Assembly (NCBI RefSeq): GCF_008329435.1
Contig: NZ_NPKN01000004.1
Location: 274,861 to 338,860, forward strand
DNA length: 64,000 bases
From: Rhodanobacter sp. T12-5
Lineage (GTDB): Bacteria > Pseudomonadota > Gammaproteobacteria > Xanthomonadales > Rhodanobacteraceae
Reading direction: 5' to 3'
Below are positions 28,024 to 37,618 of the stretch, one piece after another; position 1 is the first letter of the stretch; each line of letters opens with the position of its first letter. Below the pieces are notes generated by a model. The model searched no databases. It was not told the origin of the DNA and saw only the letters and a program-made list of their open reading frames with translations. The translations under genes were made by a program, and so were the position numbers.

Positions 28024-28051
28024 TTGCGTGCATTAACCATTCGGTTACACT
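28024..28051 (+). promoter_or_regulatory. Candidate sigma-70 promoter of the LysM gene
   Basis: TTGCGT (28024-28029) and TACACT (28046-28051) are spaced by 16 bp. The -10 ends 34 bp before the ATG at 28086. Confidence 0.45.
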
Positions 28052-28085
28052 CGACCGAGCATATGGGGAAGGGGGATTCCCGCCA

Positions 28086-29213
28086 ATGATCAGAAAAATT
28101 ATCGTGTTGCTGGCCGGCATGCTGGTTACGGTGGCCGTCTATGCAGCTGGCGCGCAACTGCGGGCCAACCACCCCGACACCTATACCGTGCGCAGGGGCG
28201 ATACGCTCTGGGACATCTCTGCGAAATTCCTGTCCAAGCCATGGCTGTGGCCGGAGATCTGGCAGGCCAACCCGCAGGTACGCAATCCCCATCTGATCTA
28301 TCCCGGCGACGTGCTCAACCTGTCCTTCATCAACGGACCGAGCCTGCGCCTCGAGCCGAGCGTGCATCGCGAAGGCGAGGCGGTGCCGGCGATCCCGCTG
28401 TCGGAACTGAAGATGTTCCTCAAGGACATGCGGGTCGTGAATTCCAACGAGGTCAGCTCCGCGCCTTATGTGGTCGGCTTCGAAGAAGCTCGCCTGCGCG
28501 GCGCGGTAGGGCAGAACATCTACGTGCGCGGTCTCAAGGGCGAGCCGGGGCAGCGCTGGGCGATCGTGCGTCCCACCCACGTTTTCCGCGGATTCGAGCA
28601 GGACGATGCGAACGACGCCGACAACGGCATTGTCAGCCACACGCTCGACAGCAATGCGGCGATGGTCAACTCGCCATGGCGCGAGGATTCCCGCAACGAC
28701 GGCCACTACGGCAAGGGCGACGACCTGGGTGTCGAAGTCAGCGTGATCGGCACGGCGGAAACACTGCGGATGGGTGATCCGGCAACCTTGTTGCTGCTCG
28801 ATTCGACCCAGGAAATTCGCAGCGGCGATCGCCTCATGCCCGTCGACGACAAGCCGTATGATCCCTTCTATTACCCGCACTCGCCGAAGTCGGTACCGGC
28901 CAACGCCCGGGTGATCGGTTTTGCCGATGCACTTGATGCCGCCGGTTCGCGTCAGGTCGTGATGTTGTCGGTCGGTGCGCACGACGGGGTCGACAATGGC
29001 CAGACCTTCACCATTTACGAGCCGGGCGAGACGATCCATGACGACGTGGCCAGCAACAGCTGGAATCGTGGTGTCGGCAAGAAAGTCACCCTGCCGGACG
29101 AATACGTCGGGCACGTGATGGTGTTTCGCACCTTCGACCGGGTCAGCTATGGCCTGGTGATGGACAGTTTGCGGCCGGTGCACATCGGTGGCCGTCTGCG
29201 CATGCCGGAATAA
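28086..29213 (+). CDS. Secreted LysM-domain peptidoglycan-binding protein
   Basis: The 375-residue protein starts with a signal peptide ([23 protein letters not shown], cleavage near residue 22). A single LysM domain at about residues 33-82 follows ([19 protein letters not shown] ... [13 protein letters not shown]). The remaining 290 residues form a beta-rich domain of the type seen in the LysM proteins encoded between def and dprA in many proteobacteria. It is expected in the periplasm, bound to peptidoglycan. The precise role is unknown. The same gene order is widely conserved, and a terminator follows, so it is probably transcribed alone. Confidence 0.92.
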   Translation: MIRKIIVLLAGMLVTVAVYAAGAQLRANHPDTYTVRRGDTLWDISAKFLSKPWLWPEIWQANPQVRNPHLIYPGDVLNLSFINGPSLRLEPSVHREGEAVPAIPLSELKMFLKDMRVVNSNEVSSAPYVVGFEEARLRGAVGQNIYVRGLKGEPGQRWAIVRPTHVFRGFEQDDANDADNGIVSHTLDSNAAMVNSPWREDSRNDGHYGKGDDLGVEVSVIGTAETLRMGDPATLLLLDSTQEIRSGDRLMPVDDKPYDPFYYPHSPKSVPANARVIGFADALDAAGSRQVVMLSVGAHDGVDNGQTFTIYEPGETIHDDVASNSWNRGVGKKVTLPDEYVGHVMVFRTFDRVSYGLVMDSLRPVHIGGRLRMPE

Positions 29214-29248
29214 CCCTCGGCGCGGCTTCAACGGCATTCACCTACAGC

Positions 29249-29280
29249 ACGGCGCGGTCACCACCGCGCCGTTTCTGTTT
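29249..29280 (+). terminator. Intrinsic terminator after the LysM gene
   Basis: ACGGCGCGGT and ACCGCGCCGT form a 10-bp stem around CACC, followed by TTCTGTTT. It lies 36 bp past the stop. Confidence 0.8.
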
Positions 29281-29304
29281 GGGCCGGTTCCGTAAACTGC
29301 GGGC

Positions 29305-30471
29305 ATGGAGATGAACGACATGGATGAACTGCGCGCATGGTTGATCGCCTTGCGCACGCCCGGCCTCGGACCCGGCGGCCTGCGCGAGCGGCTGGATGCC
29401 GCTGGTGGCGATATCGCGATCTTGCTGGCCGGGCTGCGTCGCCACAGCGCGCCGCTGGGCGAACTGGCGCGTGCATGGCTGTACCAGCCCGACGAGACGC
29501 AGCTGGCGACCGATCTTGCCTGGCTGGCGCGGCCCGGGCATCGGCTTCTGCGCTGTACCGAAGCGGACTTTCCGTCACAGCTTGAAAACATCCCGCAACC
29601 GCCCGCCGCGCTGTTCGTGGCCGGCGATGCCAGCTTGCTGCTTTACCCGCAGGTGGCGATCGTCGGCGCCCGTCGCGCCAGCGCAGCAGGGTTGGCGCAT
29701 GCACGCGCGTTCGCGCGGGAGCTGGCGCTGGCCGGCTTCGCCATCACCAGCGGCATGGCCGACGGCATCGATGGCGCCGCCCACACGGCGGCGCTGGAGG
29801 TCGGCGCAGCGACGCTGGCGGTGATCGGCACCGGGCCGGATCGGGTCTACCCACGCAAACATCACGCACTGGCCCGGCGAATCGCCGGCAGCGGTGCGCT
29901 GATCAGCGAATTCCCGCCCGGCACGGCGGCCCGGGCCGATCATTTTCCGCGGAGGAACCGGATCATTTCAGGTCTGTCGCTGGGTACGCTGGTGATCGAG
30001 GCCGGGTTGCGTTCCGGTTCGCTGATCACCGCCCGCCTGGCCGGCGAACAAGGCCGTGAGGTATTCGCATTGCCTGGCTCCATCCATAATCCGCTGGCCC
30101 GCGGCTGCCACCGTCTGATCCGTGATGGCGCGCGGCTGGTGGAGGGTGCGGCGGAGATTGTCGAGACATTGGCCCCGGCAGCGCGCATGCTTGGCGGCGA
30201 ACTGGCGGCTCGCCTGCAGTCGGACAGCGGCAGCGAAGCCGTTTTGCCTGGCTCGGTCGAAGGTGCGGATGGCATCGAGACGCCGGCGTCGCGGAGACTT
30301 ATGGCCGAACTTGGTCATGATCCAGCGACATTGGACGAACTTGTAGAACGTACCGGGCAGTCGGCCGCCGTGTTGTCCTCGACCTTGCTGATGCTGGAAC
30401 TGGAGGCGAGGGTGGAGTCCTTGCCGGGTAATCGCTATCAGCGGTTGCCGCCCGGCGCTGGCGATGGCTGA
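29305..30471 (+). CDS. dprA: DNA-processing protein DprA (Smf)
   Basis: The 388-residue protein binds incoming single-stranded DNA and loads RecA during natural transformation. The N-terminal SAM-like helical domain (LRAWLIALRTPGLGPGGLRERL) precedes the Rossmann-fold core. Core motifs are VAIVGARRASAAGLAHAR, GFAITSGMADGIDGAAHTAAL, VIGTGPDRVYPRKHHAL and RNRIISGLSLGTLVIEAGLRSGSLITAR, here cited in parts. A C-terminal winged helix (about 325-385) is present, as in other DprA proteins. Next come topA and tsaC, but the smg (DUF494) gene that usually follows dprA is missing. Confidence 0.95.
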   Translation: MEMNDMDELRAWLIALRTPGLGPGGLRERLDAAGGDIAILLAGLRRHSAPLGELARAWLYQPDETQLATDLAWLARPGHRLLRCTEADFPSQLENIPQPPAALFVAGDASLLLYPQVAIVGARRASAAGLAHARAFARELALAGFAITSGMADGIDGAAHTAALEVGAATLAVIGTGPDRVYPRKHHALARRIAGSGALISEFPPGTAARADHFPRRNRIISGLSLGTLVIEAGLRSGSLITARLAGEQGREVFALPGSIHNPLARGCHRLIRDGARLVEGAAEIVETLAPAARMLGGELAARLQSDSGSEAVLPGSVEGADGIETPASRRLMAELGHDPATLDELVERTGQSAAVLSSTLLMLELEARVESLPGNRYQRLPPGAGDG

Positions 30472-30602
30472 CTCTCCGCGACGCCGCCGTTTCGCCTCGC
30501 TTTGACCGCGCCGGGCTTGACAGCCGCTGGCGTGGCATGGTTTCAACTATATATATGTCCGGCACGGAAGCGCCGGTGGATCACTTGCGGAATTCAAGCT
30601 TC

Positions 30603-33113
30603 ATGGCAAAAAACCTGCTCATCGTCGAGTCACCGGCCAAGGCCAAGACGATCAACAAATATCTCGGCAAGGACTTCCAGGTCCTCGCCTCCTACGGTCA
30701 CGTGCGCGACCTGAAGCCGAAGGAGGGCGCGGTCGACACCGAGCACGGTTTCACCATGGCCTACGAGATCATCGAGCGGAACGAGAAGCACGTCGACGCG
30801 ATCGCCAAGGCGGCCAAACTGGCCGACGACATCTATCTCGCGACCGACTTGGATCGCGAAGGCGAGGCGATCTCCTGGCACATCAGCGAGATACTGAAAG
30901 AGCGCGGCCTGACCAAGGGCAAGCAACTGCACCGAGTGGTGTTCTCCGAGATCACGCCAAAGGCGATCAAGGCCGCTGTTGCAGCGCCGCGCCAGCTGTC
31001 GCACGACCTGGTCGACGCGCAGCAGGCGCGCCGTGCGCTGGATTACCTGGTCGGCTTCAACCTGTCGCCGGTGCTGTGGCGCAAGGTGCAGCGCGGCCTT
31101 TCCGCCGGTCGCGTGCAGTCGCCGGCGCTGCGCATGATCGTCGAGCGCGAGGAAGAGATCGAGGCGTTCAAGGCGCGCGAGTACTGGACCATCGAAGCCC
31201 AGCTCAAGCACGCCGACGGCGATTTCACGGCGCGCCTTTCCCGCCTCAACGGCAAGAAATTCGAGCAGTTCGATCTCACCAACGAAGCCGACGCACAGGC
31301 CGCCCGCGATGCGCTGAAACAGGCCGCGCATGGCCGCCTCACCGTCAGCGAGGTCAGCTCGAAAGAGCGCAAGCGTCGTCCCGCCGCGCCGTTCACCACG
31401 TCCACGTTGCAGCAGGAGGCCGCGCGCAAGCTCGGTTTCACCACCAGCCGCACGATGAAGGTGGCGCAGGGCCTGTACGAGGGCGTGGCCCTGGGCGACG
31501 AGGGCAACGTCGGCCTGATCACCTACATGCGTACCGACTCGACCATGCTCGGCGACGACGCGATGGCCGAGCTGCGCCAGTTGATCGCCCGCGACTTCGG
31601 CGGCCACGCACTGCCGGACGCGCCGCAGGTCTACAAGACCAAGTCGAAGAACGCGCAGGAAGCGCATGAAGCGATCCGTCCGACCTCGGCGATGCACACG
31701 CCGAAATCGGTGGCCGCCTACCTGAACGACGACCAGCGCAAGCTGTACGAATTGATCTGGAAGCGCACCGTCGCCTGCCAGATGATCCACGCCACCTTGA
31801 ACACCGTTTCGGTGGAATTCGCGCTGCCGGACGTCGTTGGCGGCGACGCCTCGTTCCGCGCCAGCGGCACCACCGTGATCGACCCGGGTTTCCTCGCCGT
31901 GTACGAGGAAGGCAGCGACCAGAAAAAGGCCGACGACGACGATGAAGGACGTCGCCTGCCGCGACTGGAAAAAGACGAGGCGGTGCCGTTGCACGAGATT
32001 GCCGCCGACCAGCATTTCACCGAGCCGCCGCCGCGCTATTCCGAAGCCAGCCTGGTCAAGGCGCTGGAAGAACACGGCATCGGCCGCCCGTCGACCTACG
32101 CCAGCATCATCCAGGTGCTGCAGAACCGCGAGTACGTCTTCCTCGACAGCCGCCGCTTCAAGCCCAGCGACGTCGGTCGCGCGGTCAGCAAATTCCTCAC
32201 CGCGCATTTCACCCGCTACGTCGACTACGACTTCACCGCCAAGATGGAAGACGAGCTGGACGCCGTCAGCCGCGGCGAGGAAGCCTGGGTGCCGCTGATG
32301 GAGCGCTTCTGGGTGCCGTTCAAGCAGCAGGTGGACGAGAAGACCGAATCGGTCGACCGCAGCGAAGCCACCGGCGCGCGCGAACTGGGCAGCGACCCGA
32401 AAACCGGCAAGCCGGTGTCGGTGCGATTGGGCCGCTTCGGGCCGTATGCCGCGATCGGCACCAAGGACGACGAGGAGAAACCCACCTTCGCGTCCCTGCG
32501 CCCGGGCCAGAGCATGCACACCATCACCCTGGCCGAAGCGCTGGAGCTGTTCAAGCTGCCGCGCAAGTTGGGCCAGGCCGAGAACGGCGACGAGGTCAGC
32601 GTGGCGATCGGCCGCTTCGGCCCGTTCGTGAAGCAGGGCAGCACCTATGCCTCACTCAAACCCGAGGACGATCCGTACACGATCGAGTTGCCGCGCGCGC
32701 TGCAGATAGTGGCCGAAAAACTGGAGATGCTGGCGAACCGGTTGATCCTCGACTTCGGCAACGGCGTGCAGGTGCTCAACGGCCGCTACGGCGCCTACAT
32801 CACCGACGGCGAGAAGAACGCGCGGATTCCCAAGGAGCAGGAGCCGAAGGAGCTGACCGAGAAGCAGTGCCTCGAACTGCTGGCGGCCGCACCGGTACGC
32901 AAGGGCCGTTTCGGCAAGAAGGGCGCAACGAAAAAAGCCGCCGCGAAAAAGGCGGCGCCGGTGAAAAAGGCGGCGGTGAAAAAGCCGGCCGCCAAGAAGG
33001 CTGCCAAGACGACCGCCAAGAAGACCGCCACCAAGAAGACGGCGGTGAAGAAAACCGCCGCGACGAAGAAGGCCGCGGCCAAGAAGGCGGCGGTCGGGAA
33101 GGTCGGGGCCTGA
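30603..33113 (+). CDS. topA: DNA topoisomerase I
   Basis: The 836-residue type IA enzyme relaxes negative supercoils. The Toprim domain begins MAKNLLIVESPAKAKTINKYL and contains TDLDREGEAISWHI. The catalytic tyrosine lies in GLITYMRTDSTML (about residue 318). The decatenation-loop block HEAIRPTSAM and the C-terminal topoisomerase repeat modules follow (RLGRFGPYAAIG, AIGRFGPFVKQG, NGRYGAYITDG). Unlike E. coli TopA there are no four-cysteine zinc ribbons. The protein instead ends in a 65-residue Lys/Ala tail with repeated KKAA units resembling histone H1. The ATG at 30603 matches the family N-terminus; the frame extends 22 codons further upstream without support. tsaC follows with no gap. Confidence 0.96.
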   Translation: MAKNLLIVESPAKAKTINKYLGKDFQVLASYGHVRDLKPKEGAVDTEHGFTMAYEIIERNEKHVDAIAKAAKLADDIYLATDLDREGEAISWHISEILKERGLTKGKQLHRVVFSEITPKAIKAAVAAPRQLSHDLVDAQQARRALDYLVGFNLSPVLWRKVQRGLSAGRVQSPALRMIVEREEEIEAFKAREYWTIEAQLKHADGDFTARLSRLNGKKFEQFDLTNEADAQAARDALKQAAHGRLTVSEVSSKERKRRPAAPFTTSTLQQEAARKLGFTTSRTMKVAQGLYEGVALGDEGNVGLITYMRTDSTMLGDDAMAELRQLIARDFGGHALPDAPQVYKTKSKNAQEAHEAIRPTSAMHTPKSVAAYLNDDQRKLYELIWKRTVACQMIHATLNTVSVEFALPDVVGGDASFRASGTTVIDPGFLAVYEEGSDQKKADDDDEGRRLPRLEKDEAVPLHEIAADQHFTEPPPRYSEASLVKALEEHGIGRPSTYASIIQVLQNREYVFLDSRRFKPSDVGRAVSKFLTAHFTRYVDYDFTAKMEDELDAVSRGEEAWVPLMERFWVPFKQQVDEKTESVDRSEATGARELGSDPKTGKPVSVRLGRFGPYAAIGTKDDEEKPTFASLRPGQSMHTITLAEALELFKLPRKLGQAENGDEVSVAIGRFGPFVKQGSTYASLKPEDDPYTIELPRALQIVAEKLEMLANRLILDFGNGVQVLNGRYGAYITDGEKNARIPKEQEPKELTEKQCLELLAAAPVRKGRFGKKGATKKAAAKKAAPVKKAAVKKPAAKKAAKTTAKKTATKKTAVKKTAATKKAAAKKAAVGKVGA

Positions 33114-33686
33114 ATGCTTCGGCGCTTCGCTTCCACCGAGTCCGCTGTCGCCGCGGAACTGCTGCACGCCGGTGGCGTGATGGCCTATCCGACCGAGGCG
33201 GTGTTCGGCCTCGGTTGCGATCCGCGTGATCGCGTCGCGTTCGAGCGGCTGTTCGCGCTGAAGCAGCGTCCGGCGACCCAGGGCGTGCTGCTGATCGCGG
33301 CGGACTTCGACCAGGTCGAGCGCTATATCGAACTCGCCGCGGTGCCCGGCGAGATCCTGCAGCAGGTCCGTGCCGGCTGGCCCGGGCCGAACACATGGAT
33401 TTTCCCGCGGTCGGCCGCGGTGCCGGCCTGGATCGCCGGTGCGCATGCCGGTATCGCGTTGCGGGTGACTGCGCACGAGCCCGCCGCGGCGCTGTGCCGG
33501 GCATTCGGTGGCGCGCTGGTGTCGACCAGTGCGAATCCGCATGCGCAGCCTCCGGCGCGCTCGGCGCAGACCGTCGTGGATTATTTTGGCGATGCGCTGG
33601 ACGGCCTGCTCGATGCTCCACTCGGCGGTCAGGTCAGCCCAACGACGATACGCGATGCATTGTCGGGCGCTATCATCCGCGCTTGA
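33114..33686 (+). CDS. tsaC: Threonylcarbamoyl-AMP synthase (TsaC/YrdC)
   Basis: The 190-residue protein makes threonylcarbamoyl-AMP for t6A modification of ANN-decoding tRNAs. The signature GGVMAYPTEAVFGLGCDP is followed by LKQRPATQGVLLIA, the WPGPNTWIFP block and GGALVSTSANPHAQPPARS, all typical of the short YrdC-only form. The size equals E. coli TsaC (190). The ATG directly follows the topA stop (TGAATG), so translation is probably coupled. The topA-tsaC neighbourhood is conserved in gammaproteobacteria. Confidence 0.95.
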   Translation: MLRRFASTESAVAAELLHAGGVMAYPTEAVFGLGCDPRDRVAFERLFALKQRPATQGVLLIAADFDQVERYIELAAVPGEILQQVRAGWPGPNTWIFPRSAAVPAWIAGAHAGIALRVTAHEPAAALCRAFGGALVSTSANPHAQPPARSAQTVVDYFGDALDGLLDAPLGGQVSPTTIRDALSGAIIRA

Positions 33687-33827
33687 GAAATCGAGGGAAC
33701 ACGTCGACGCGCATTCGCCCTGGCGATGGTGCAAGTCGCGGGACAACGGGCTCCGCCATGCACGCGTGGGTGAATCGGTCCGGGCAATGCTGTTCTGCGG
33801 CGCGACACATTGAATCTGGAGGACGGC

Positions 33828-35201
33828 TTGGCGATTGTCTACGACACCTATCGGCATGAAGCACCGCAGCGGCTGCCGCTGCTGGGCGTGTCCGATCCGG
33901 GGCGAATACTGACCTGGCGCAACGGCAAGCCGATCAGCGCGGCCGAATTTCTGGCGCAGGTGCATGCGGTCGCCGAAGGCCTGCCGATGGCCGCCGCCGC
34001 GGTGAACCTGTGCGAAGACCGTTATGCCTTCCTGGTGGCGTTCTGCGCGGTGGTGCTGCGTGGGCAGACCAACCTGCTGCCCTCTTCGCGCGCACAGCAG
34101 GCGATCGACGAAGTGATGGCGGCACATCCGGATTGCTATGCGCTGGGCGAACAGGCGCTCGATCCCGCGCCGCCCGGCTATCGGCAGCTGCCGCCCCTCG
34201 ATGCTGCACTTGCGCCCGAGGCCGCCACGGTGTGGCCGCTGATCCCGGCCGAGCAGGTGGTGGCGATCGGATACACGTCCGGCTCCACCGGCGTACCCGG
34301 CGCCAACCCGAAGACCTGGCGCAGTTTTTGCGCCAGCAGCGCCGGCAATCTGGCGATGCTGCATGCCTCGCTCGGGCCTCGTTTCGAGATCGTCGCCACC
34401 GTGCCGCCGCAGCATATGTATGGACTGGAGATGTCGATACTGCTGCCGCTGCTGGGCGAGGCGGGCGTGCACGCCGGCCGGCCGTTCTTTCCTGCCGACG
34501 TGGCGGCCGCAGTGGCCGAAGTGCCGGCGCCACGGCTGCTGGTGACCACGCCGGTGCATCTGCGCGCGCTGGTCGAATCGGGCATCGCGCTGCCCCCGAT
34601 CGCGGCCATGTTGTCGGCCACCGCGCCGCTGCCGGCCGAGCTGGCGCGGGCCGCCGAACAGCGTTTCGGTGCGCCCGTGCTTGAGGTATTCGGTTCGACC
34701 GAGACCTGTGTGTTCGCCAGTCGCCGCCCCGCCGTGGACGAGGACTGGGCGTTGTATGACGGCGCCGTATTGCATCCGCAGCCCGATGGCACCGCGGTCG
34801 AGGCGCCGCAATTGGATGCACCGGTCACCCTGGCCGATATCGTCAGCCTGTCCGACGCTGGCCGACACTTCCGCCTGCGCGGGCGGCACGCCGACATGCT
34901 GGAGATCGCCGGCAAGCGCGCTTCGCTCGGCGACCTCACACGCCGCCTGCTGGCGATACCCGGCGTGCGCGACGGTGTCGTGTTCCAGCTCGATGGTGGC
35001 GATGCGCTCGGTGTACACCGCATCGCTGCACTGGTGGTCGCCCCGGGACTGGACGAGCACGTGATCCTCGATGCGTTGCGGCGCGCAGTCGATCCGCTGT
35101 TCCTGCCGCGGCCGCTGAAGCTGGTCGCGGCCTTGCCGCGCAACGAGACCGGCAAGCTGCCGCGTGCGGCGCTGCTGGAAGTGCTGCATCGCCACGATTG
35201 A
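33828..35201 (+). CDS. AMP-binding (adenylate-forming) enzyme, acyl-CoA synthetase-like
   Basis: The 457-residue protein has the ANL adenylation fold. The P-loop A3 motif is VAIGYTSGSTGVPGANPKTW and a second core motif is EVFGSTETCVFASRR. The hinge Asp region is RLRGRHADMLEIAGKRASLGD, and the C-terminal catalytic lysine is in LPRNETGKLPRAALLE. It is shorter than typical acyl-CoA synthetases, with a reduced N-terminal subdomain, so it may activate an aromatic or fatty acid for transfer to an acyl carrier protein. No carrier protein or CoA-pathway gene is adjacent. The best start is TTG at 33828, preceded by GGAGG; another TTG at 33810 lacks a ribosome site. Confidence 0.87.
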   Translation: MAIVYDTYRHEAPQRLPLLGVSDPGRILTWRNGKPISAAEFLAQVHAVAEGLPMAAAAVNLCEDRYAFLVAFCAVVLRGQTNLLPSSRAQQAIDEVMAAHPDCYALGEQALDPAPPGYRQLPPLDAALAPEAATVWPLIPAEQVVAIGYTSGSTGVPGANPKTWRSFCASSAGNLAMLHASLGPRFEIVATVPPQHMYGLEMSILLPLLGEAGVHAGRPFFPADVAAAVAEVPAPRLLVTTPVHLRALVESGIALPPIAAMLSATAPLPAELARAAEQRFGAPVLEVFGSTETCVFASRRPAVDEDWALYDGAVLHPQPDGTAVEAPQLDAPVTLADIVSLSDAGRHFRLRGRHADMLEIAGKRASLGDLTRRLLAIPGVRDGVVFQLDGGDALGVHRIAALVVAPGLDEHVILDALRRAVDPLFLPRPLKLVAALPRNETGKLPRAALLEVLHRHD

Positions 35202-35276
35202 TCACGGGGCATCCGTCGCTACCGCTACAATGCGCGCCTGCGCCGCATGGCGCGTCGGTATCCCCGGAGTGCAGAC

Positions 35277-36560
35277 ATGAAGGTTCTCGTCATCGGCAGC
35301 GGCGGGCGCGAGCACGCGCTGGCGTGGAAGCTCAGGCAATCGTCACAGGTCGACGAGGTGATCGTGGCGCCCGGCAACGCCGGCACTGCGCGCGAGCCCG
35401 GCGTGCGCAACGTCGACGTCGCGATGAACGACATCGATGGCCTGCTCGCGCTGGCGAAGCGCGAAAAGATCGGCCTGACCGTAGTCGGCCCCGAAGTGCC
35501 ACTGGTGGCGGGCGTGGTTGACAAGTTCCGCGCCGCCGGCCTGCGCATCTTCGGGCCGCGTGCGGTCGCGGCGCAGCTGGAGGGCTCCAAGGCGTTCGCC
35601 AAGGATTTCCTGCAGCGGCACAACATCCCCACCGCGCACTACGCGGTGTTCACCGAATTGAACCCGGCGCTGGCTTATGTGCGCAAGCATGGCGCACCGA
35701 TCGTCATCAAGGCCGACGGCCTCGCTGCCGGCAAGGGCGTGGTGGTGGCGCTGACCCTCGCCGACGCCGAGCTGGCGCTGCACGACATGCTCGGTGCGCA
35801 CGCGTTCGGCGATGCCTCGGCGCGGGTGGTGGTCGAGGAATTCCTCGATGGCGAGGAGGCCAGCTATATCGTGATGAGCGACGGCAGCCACGCGCTGCCG
35901 ATGGCTTCCAGCCAGGATCACAAGCGCCGCGACGAGGGCGACCTCGGCCCCAACACCGGTGGCATGGGCGCCTACTCGCCGGCGCCGGTGGTCACGCCGG
36001 AGGTCGAACAGCGCATCCTGAAAGAAGTGATCGAACCGACCCTGCGCGGCATGGCGGCCGAGGGTGCGCCGTTCATCGGTTTCCTCTATGCCGGGTTGAT
36101 GATCGACAGCAACGGTGCACCCAAGGTGATCGAGTTCAACGTGCGCTTCGGCGATCCGGAAACCCAGCCGATCATGCTGCGCCTGAAGTCCGATCTGGTC
36201 GAGCTGATCGATGCGGCGCTGGATGGCCGGCTGGATCAAGCCAGGGCGCGCTGGGACGCGCGGCCGGCAATCGGCGTGGTCATGGCGGCCGATGGCTACC
36301 CCGGCCGGGTGCGCAACGGTGTCGCGATCGGTGGCATCGACGAATCATTCGCCGCCGACGTGAAAGTGTTCCATGCCGGCACCCGGCTGGATGCCGAGGG
36401 CAGGGCAGTCACCGCCGGTGGCCGGGTGCTGACCGTCTGTGCGCTGGGCAGCGACCTTGCCGCGGCACGCGATCTGGCCTACGAGGCGGCCAGCCGGATC
36501 CGCTACGACGGTGCGTTCTACCGCCGGGACATCGCATACCGGGCGCTGCAGCGCGGGTGA
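35277..36560 (+). CDS. purD: Phosphoribosylamine-glycine ligase
   Basis: The 427-residue GAR synthetase catalyses the second step of de novo purine synthesis (PRA + Gly + ATP to GAR). The N-terminal MKVLVIGSGGREHALAWKL, the ATP-grasp blocks PIVIKADGLAAGKGVVVAL and DHKRRDEGDLGPNTGGMGAYSP (cited in parts: DLGPNTGGMGAY), and FNVRFGDPETQ are all intact. The length is the family norm (429 in E. coli). The ATG at 35277 has GGAG upstream; the frame extends slightly further 5' without support. purH is not adjacent. Confidence 0.97.
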   Translation: MKVLVIGSGGREHALAWKLRQSSQVDEVIVAPGNAGTAREPGVRNVDVAMNDIDGLLALAKREKIGLTVVGPEVPLVAGVVDKFRAAGLRIFGPRAVAAQLEGSKAFAKDFLQRHNIPTAHYAVFTELNPALAYVRKHGAPIVIKADGLAAGKGVVVALTLADAELALHDMLGAHAFGDASARVVVEEFLDGEEASYIVMSDGSHALPMASSQDHKRRDEGDLGPNTGGMGAYSPAPVVTPEVEQRILKEVIEPTLRGMAAEGAPFIGFLYAGLMIDSNGAPKVIEFNVRFGDPETQPIMLRLKSDLVELIDAALDGRLDQARARWDARPAIGVVMAADGYPGRVRNGVAIGGIDESFAADVKVFHAGTRLDAEGRAVTAGGRVLTVCALGSDLAAARDLAYEAASRIRYDGAFYRRDIAYRALQRG

Positions 36561-36614
36561 TTGTTCAAAAAATGCGTACGGCCGCGCATGGAAGGCCGCC
36601 GATCGGCTTGACTT

Positions 36615-36642
36615 TTGCGCACCGGTACTTTTGGGCTATGCT
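36615..36642 (+). promoter_or_regulatory. Candidate sigma-70 promoter of the YbaY-like lipoprotein gene
   Basis: TTGCGC (36615-36620) is separated by 16 bp from TATGCT (36637-36642), which lies in a TGGGCTATGCT context. A better -35-like TTGACT at 36608 would need an over-long 23-bp spacer. Confidence 0.4.
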
Positions 36643-36723
36643 TGGAACTTCCCCCGCGTAAAACCGCGGCGCACAAGCGCCTGAAAGGTTTCGTGCCCTG
36701 TTTCATGTCAACGAGGTTTTCCC

Positions 36724-37593
36724 ATGCGCAAGACGGTTTTGTCGCTGATGTCGATCGCAGCGCTGGCTCTGGTCGGATGCACCCCCCATTCGTCGTCGCA
36801 GACGAATGCCGATGCTCCAACTTCCGCCGGCACCGCGGCCGTGACCAGTGTTCCCGGTGAGGTCAGCGGCACGATTTCCGTGCGTGGCACCGTTCAGCCG
36901 TCGGACAAGGCGCAGCTGGTGATCAATCTGGTCGACGTGTCGTCCACCGCGGTGGGTTCGCCGCCGCTGGCCAGCAAGACATCGCCAGCGGGCACGTTTC
37001 CGCAGCCGTTCAAGTTAACCTTCAACCCGGCCGAGGTGAAGCCGGGTGACCTGTACGTGGTACAGGCGATCCTCACCGATGGCGAGCGTCACTACTCGAT
37101 GCCGATCCAGGCACCGGTGCTGGCCAAGGGCAGCAAGAACGACGCCGTGGCCATCGAGCTGATCGCCGAGCAGACACCCGGTGAAAAGGTACTGGCCGAT
37201 TTCAATGCCGAGCAGAAGCAGCTTGGTGCGATGAAGGTCACCCATGGCACCAAGCTCGAGAAGGACGCCTCGCGCGGCTGGCAGCTGTTCCGCCAGGATC
37301 GCGAAGTGAAGTTCATCCGCGAGCTGGTCGACTACGGCGCCAAGGGCTTCACCAGTACCGACTACGCCTTCAAGGATGGCAAGCCGTGGGCGATCGTGCA
37401 GGAGACCAAGTCCAGTAGCGATGCCAAGCCGAGCGCGATCGATCGCGCCGGCTGGAGCGACGACGGCAGCCTCGTCCTGAAGCAGCATCAGGTCGGCAGC
37501 GACGTGCAGGTGCTGGATGCCGCCGCCGCGGAGGCGCTGAAAAAGCAGGCCATGGACATCCTGAGCGTGGCGACCCACGGCAAGAACAAGTAA
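36724..37593 (+). CDS. YbaY/YscW-domain lipoprotein
   Basis: The 289-residue protein has a lipoprotein signal peptide with lipobox ALALVGC (Cys19), so it should be lipid-anchored, probably in the outer membrane. After a Ser/Thr/Ala-rich linker, residues about 47-150 match the YbaY (YscW-type pilotin) beta-sandwich pattern: VSGTISVRGTVQPSDKAQLVINLVDVS, DLYVVQAILTDGERHYS. The C-terminal 130 residues (WQLFRQDREVKFIRELVDYG ...) form an extra mixed domain that I do not recognise. It is longer than E. coli YbaY (190). A strong terminator follows and a promoter candidate precedes, suggesting a single-gene unit. Confidence 0.85.
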   Translation: MRKTVLSLMSIAALALVGCTPHSSSQTNADAPTSAGTAAVTSVPGEVSGTISVRGTVQPSDKAQLVINLVDVSSTAVGSPPLASKTSPAGTFPQPFKLTFNPAEVKPGDLYVVQAILTDGERHYSMPIQAPVLAKGSKNDAVAIELIAEQTPGEKVLADFNAEQKQLGAMKVTHGTKLEKDASRGWQLFRQDREVKFIRELVDYGAKGFTSTDYAFKDGKPWAIVQETKSSSDAKPSAIDRAGWSDDGSLVLKQHQVGSDVQVLDAAAAEALKKQAMDILSVATHGKNK

Positions 37594-37618
37594 GTCGACC
37601 CGGACGTTCGCAATCCGA

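Noticed and set aside
30517..30553. Consensus promoter TTGACA ... TATATA before topA
   Set aside because: The spacer would be 25 bp, too long for a sigma-70 promoter, so it is not listed as a feature.
30586..30605. Adjacent EcoRI and HindIII sites before topA suggesting vector sequence
   Set aside because: The flanking DNA on both sides is continuous with dprA and topA in normal gene order, so the sites are chance.
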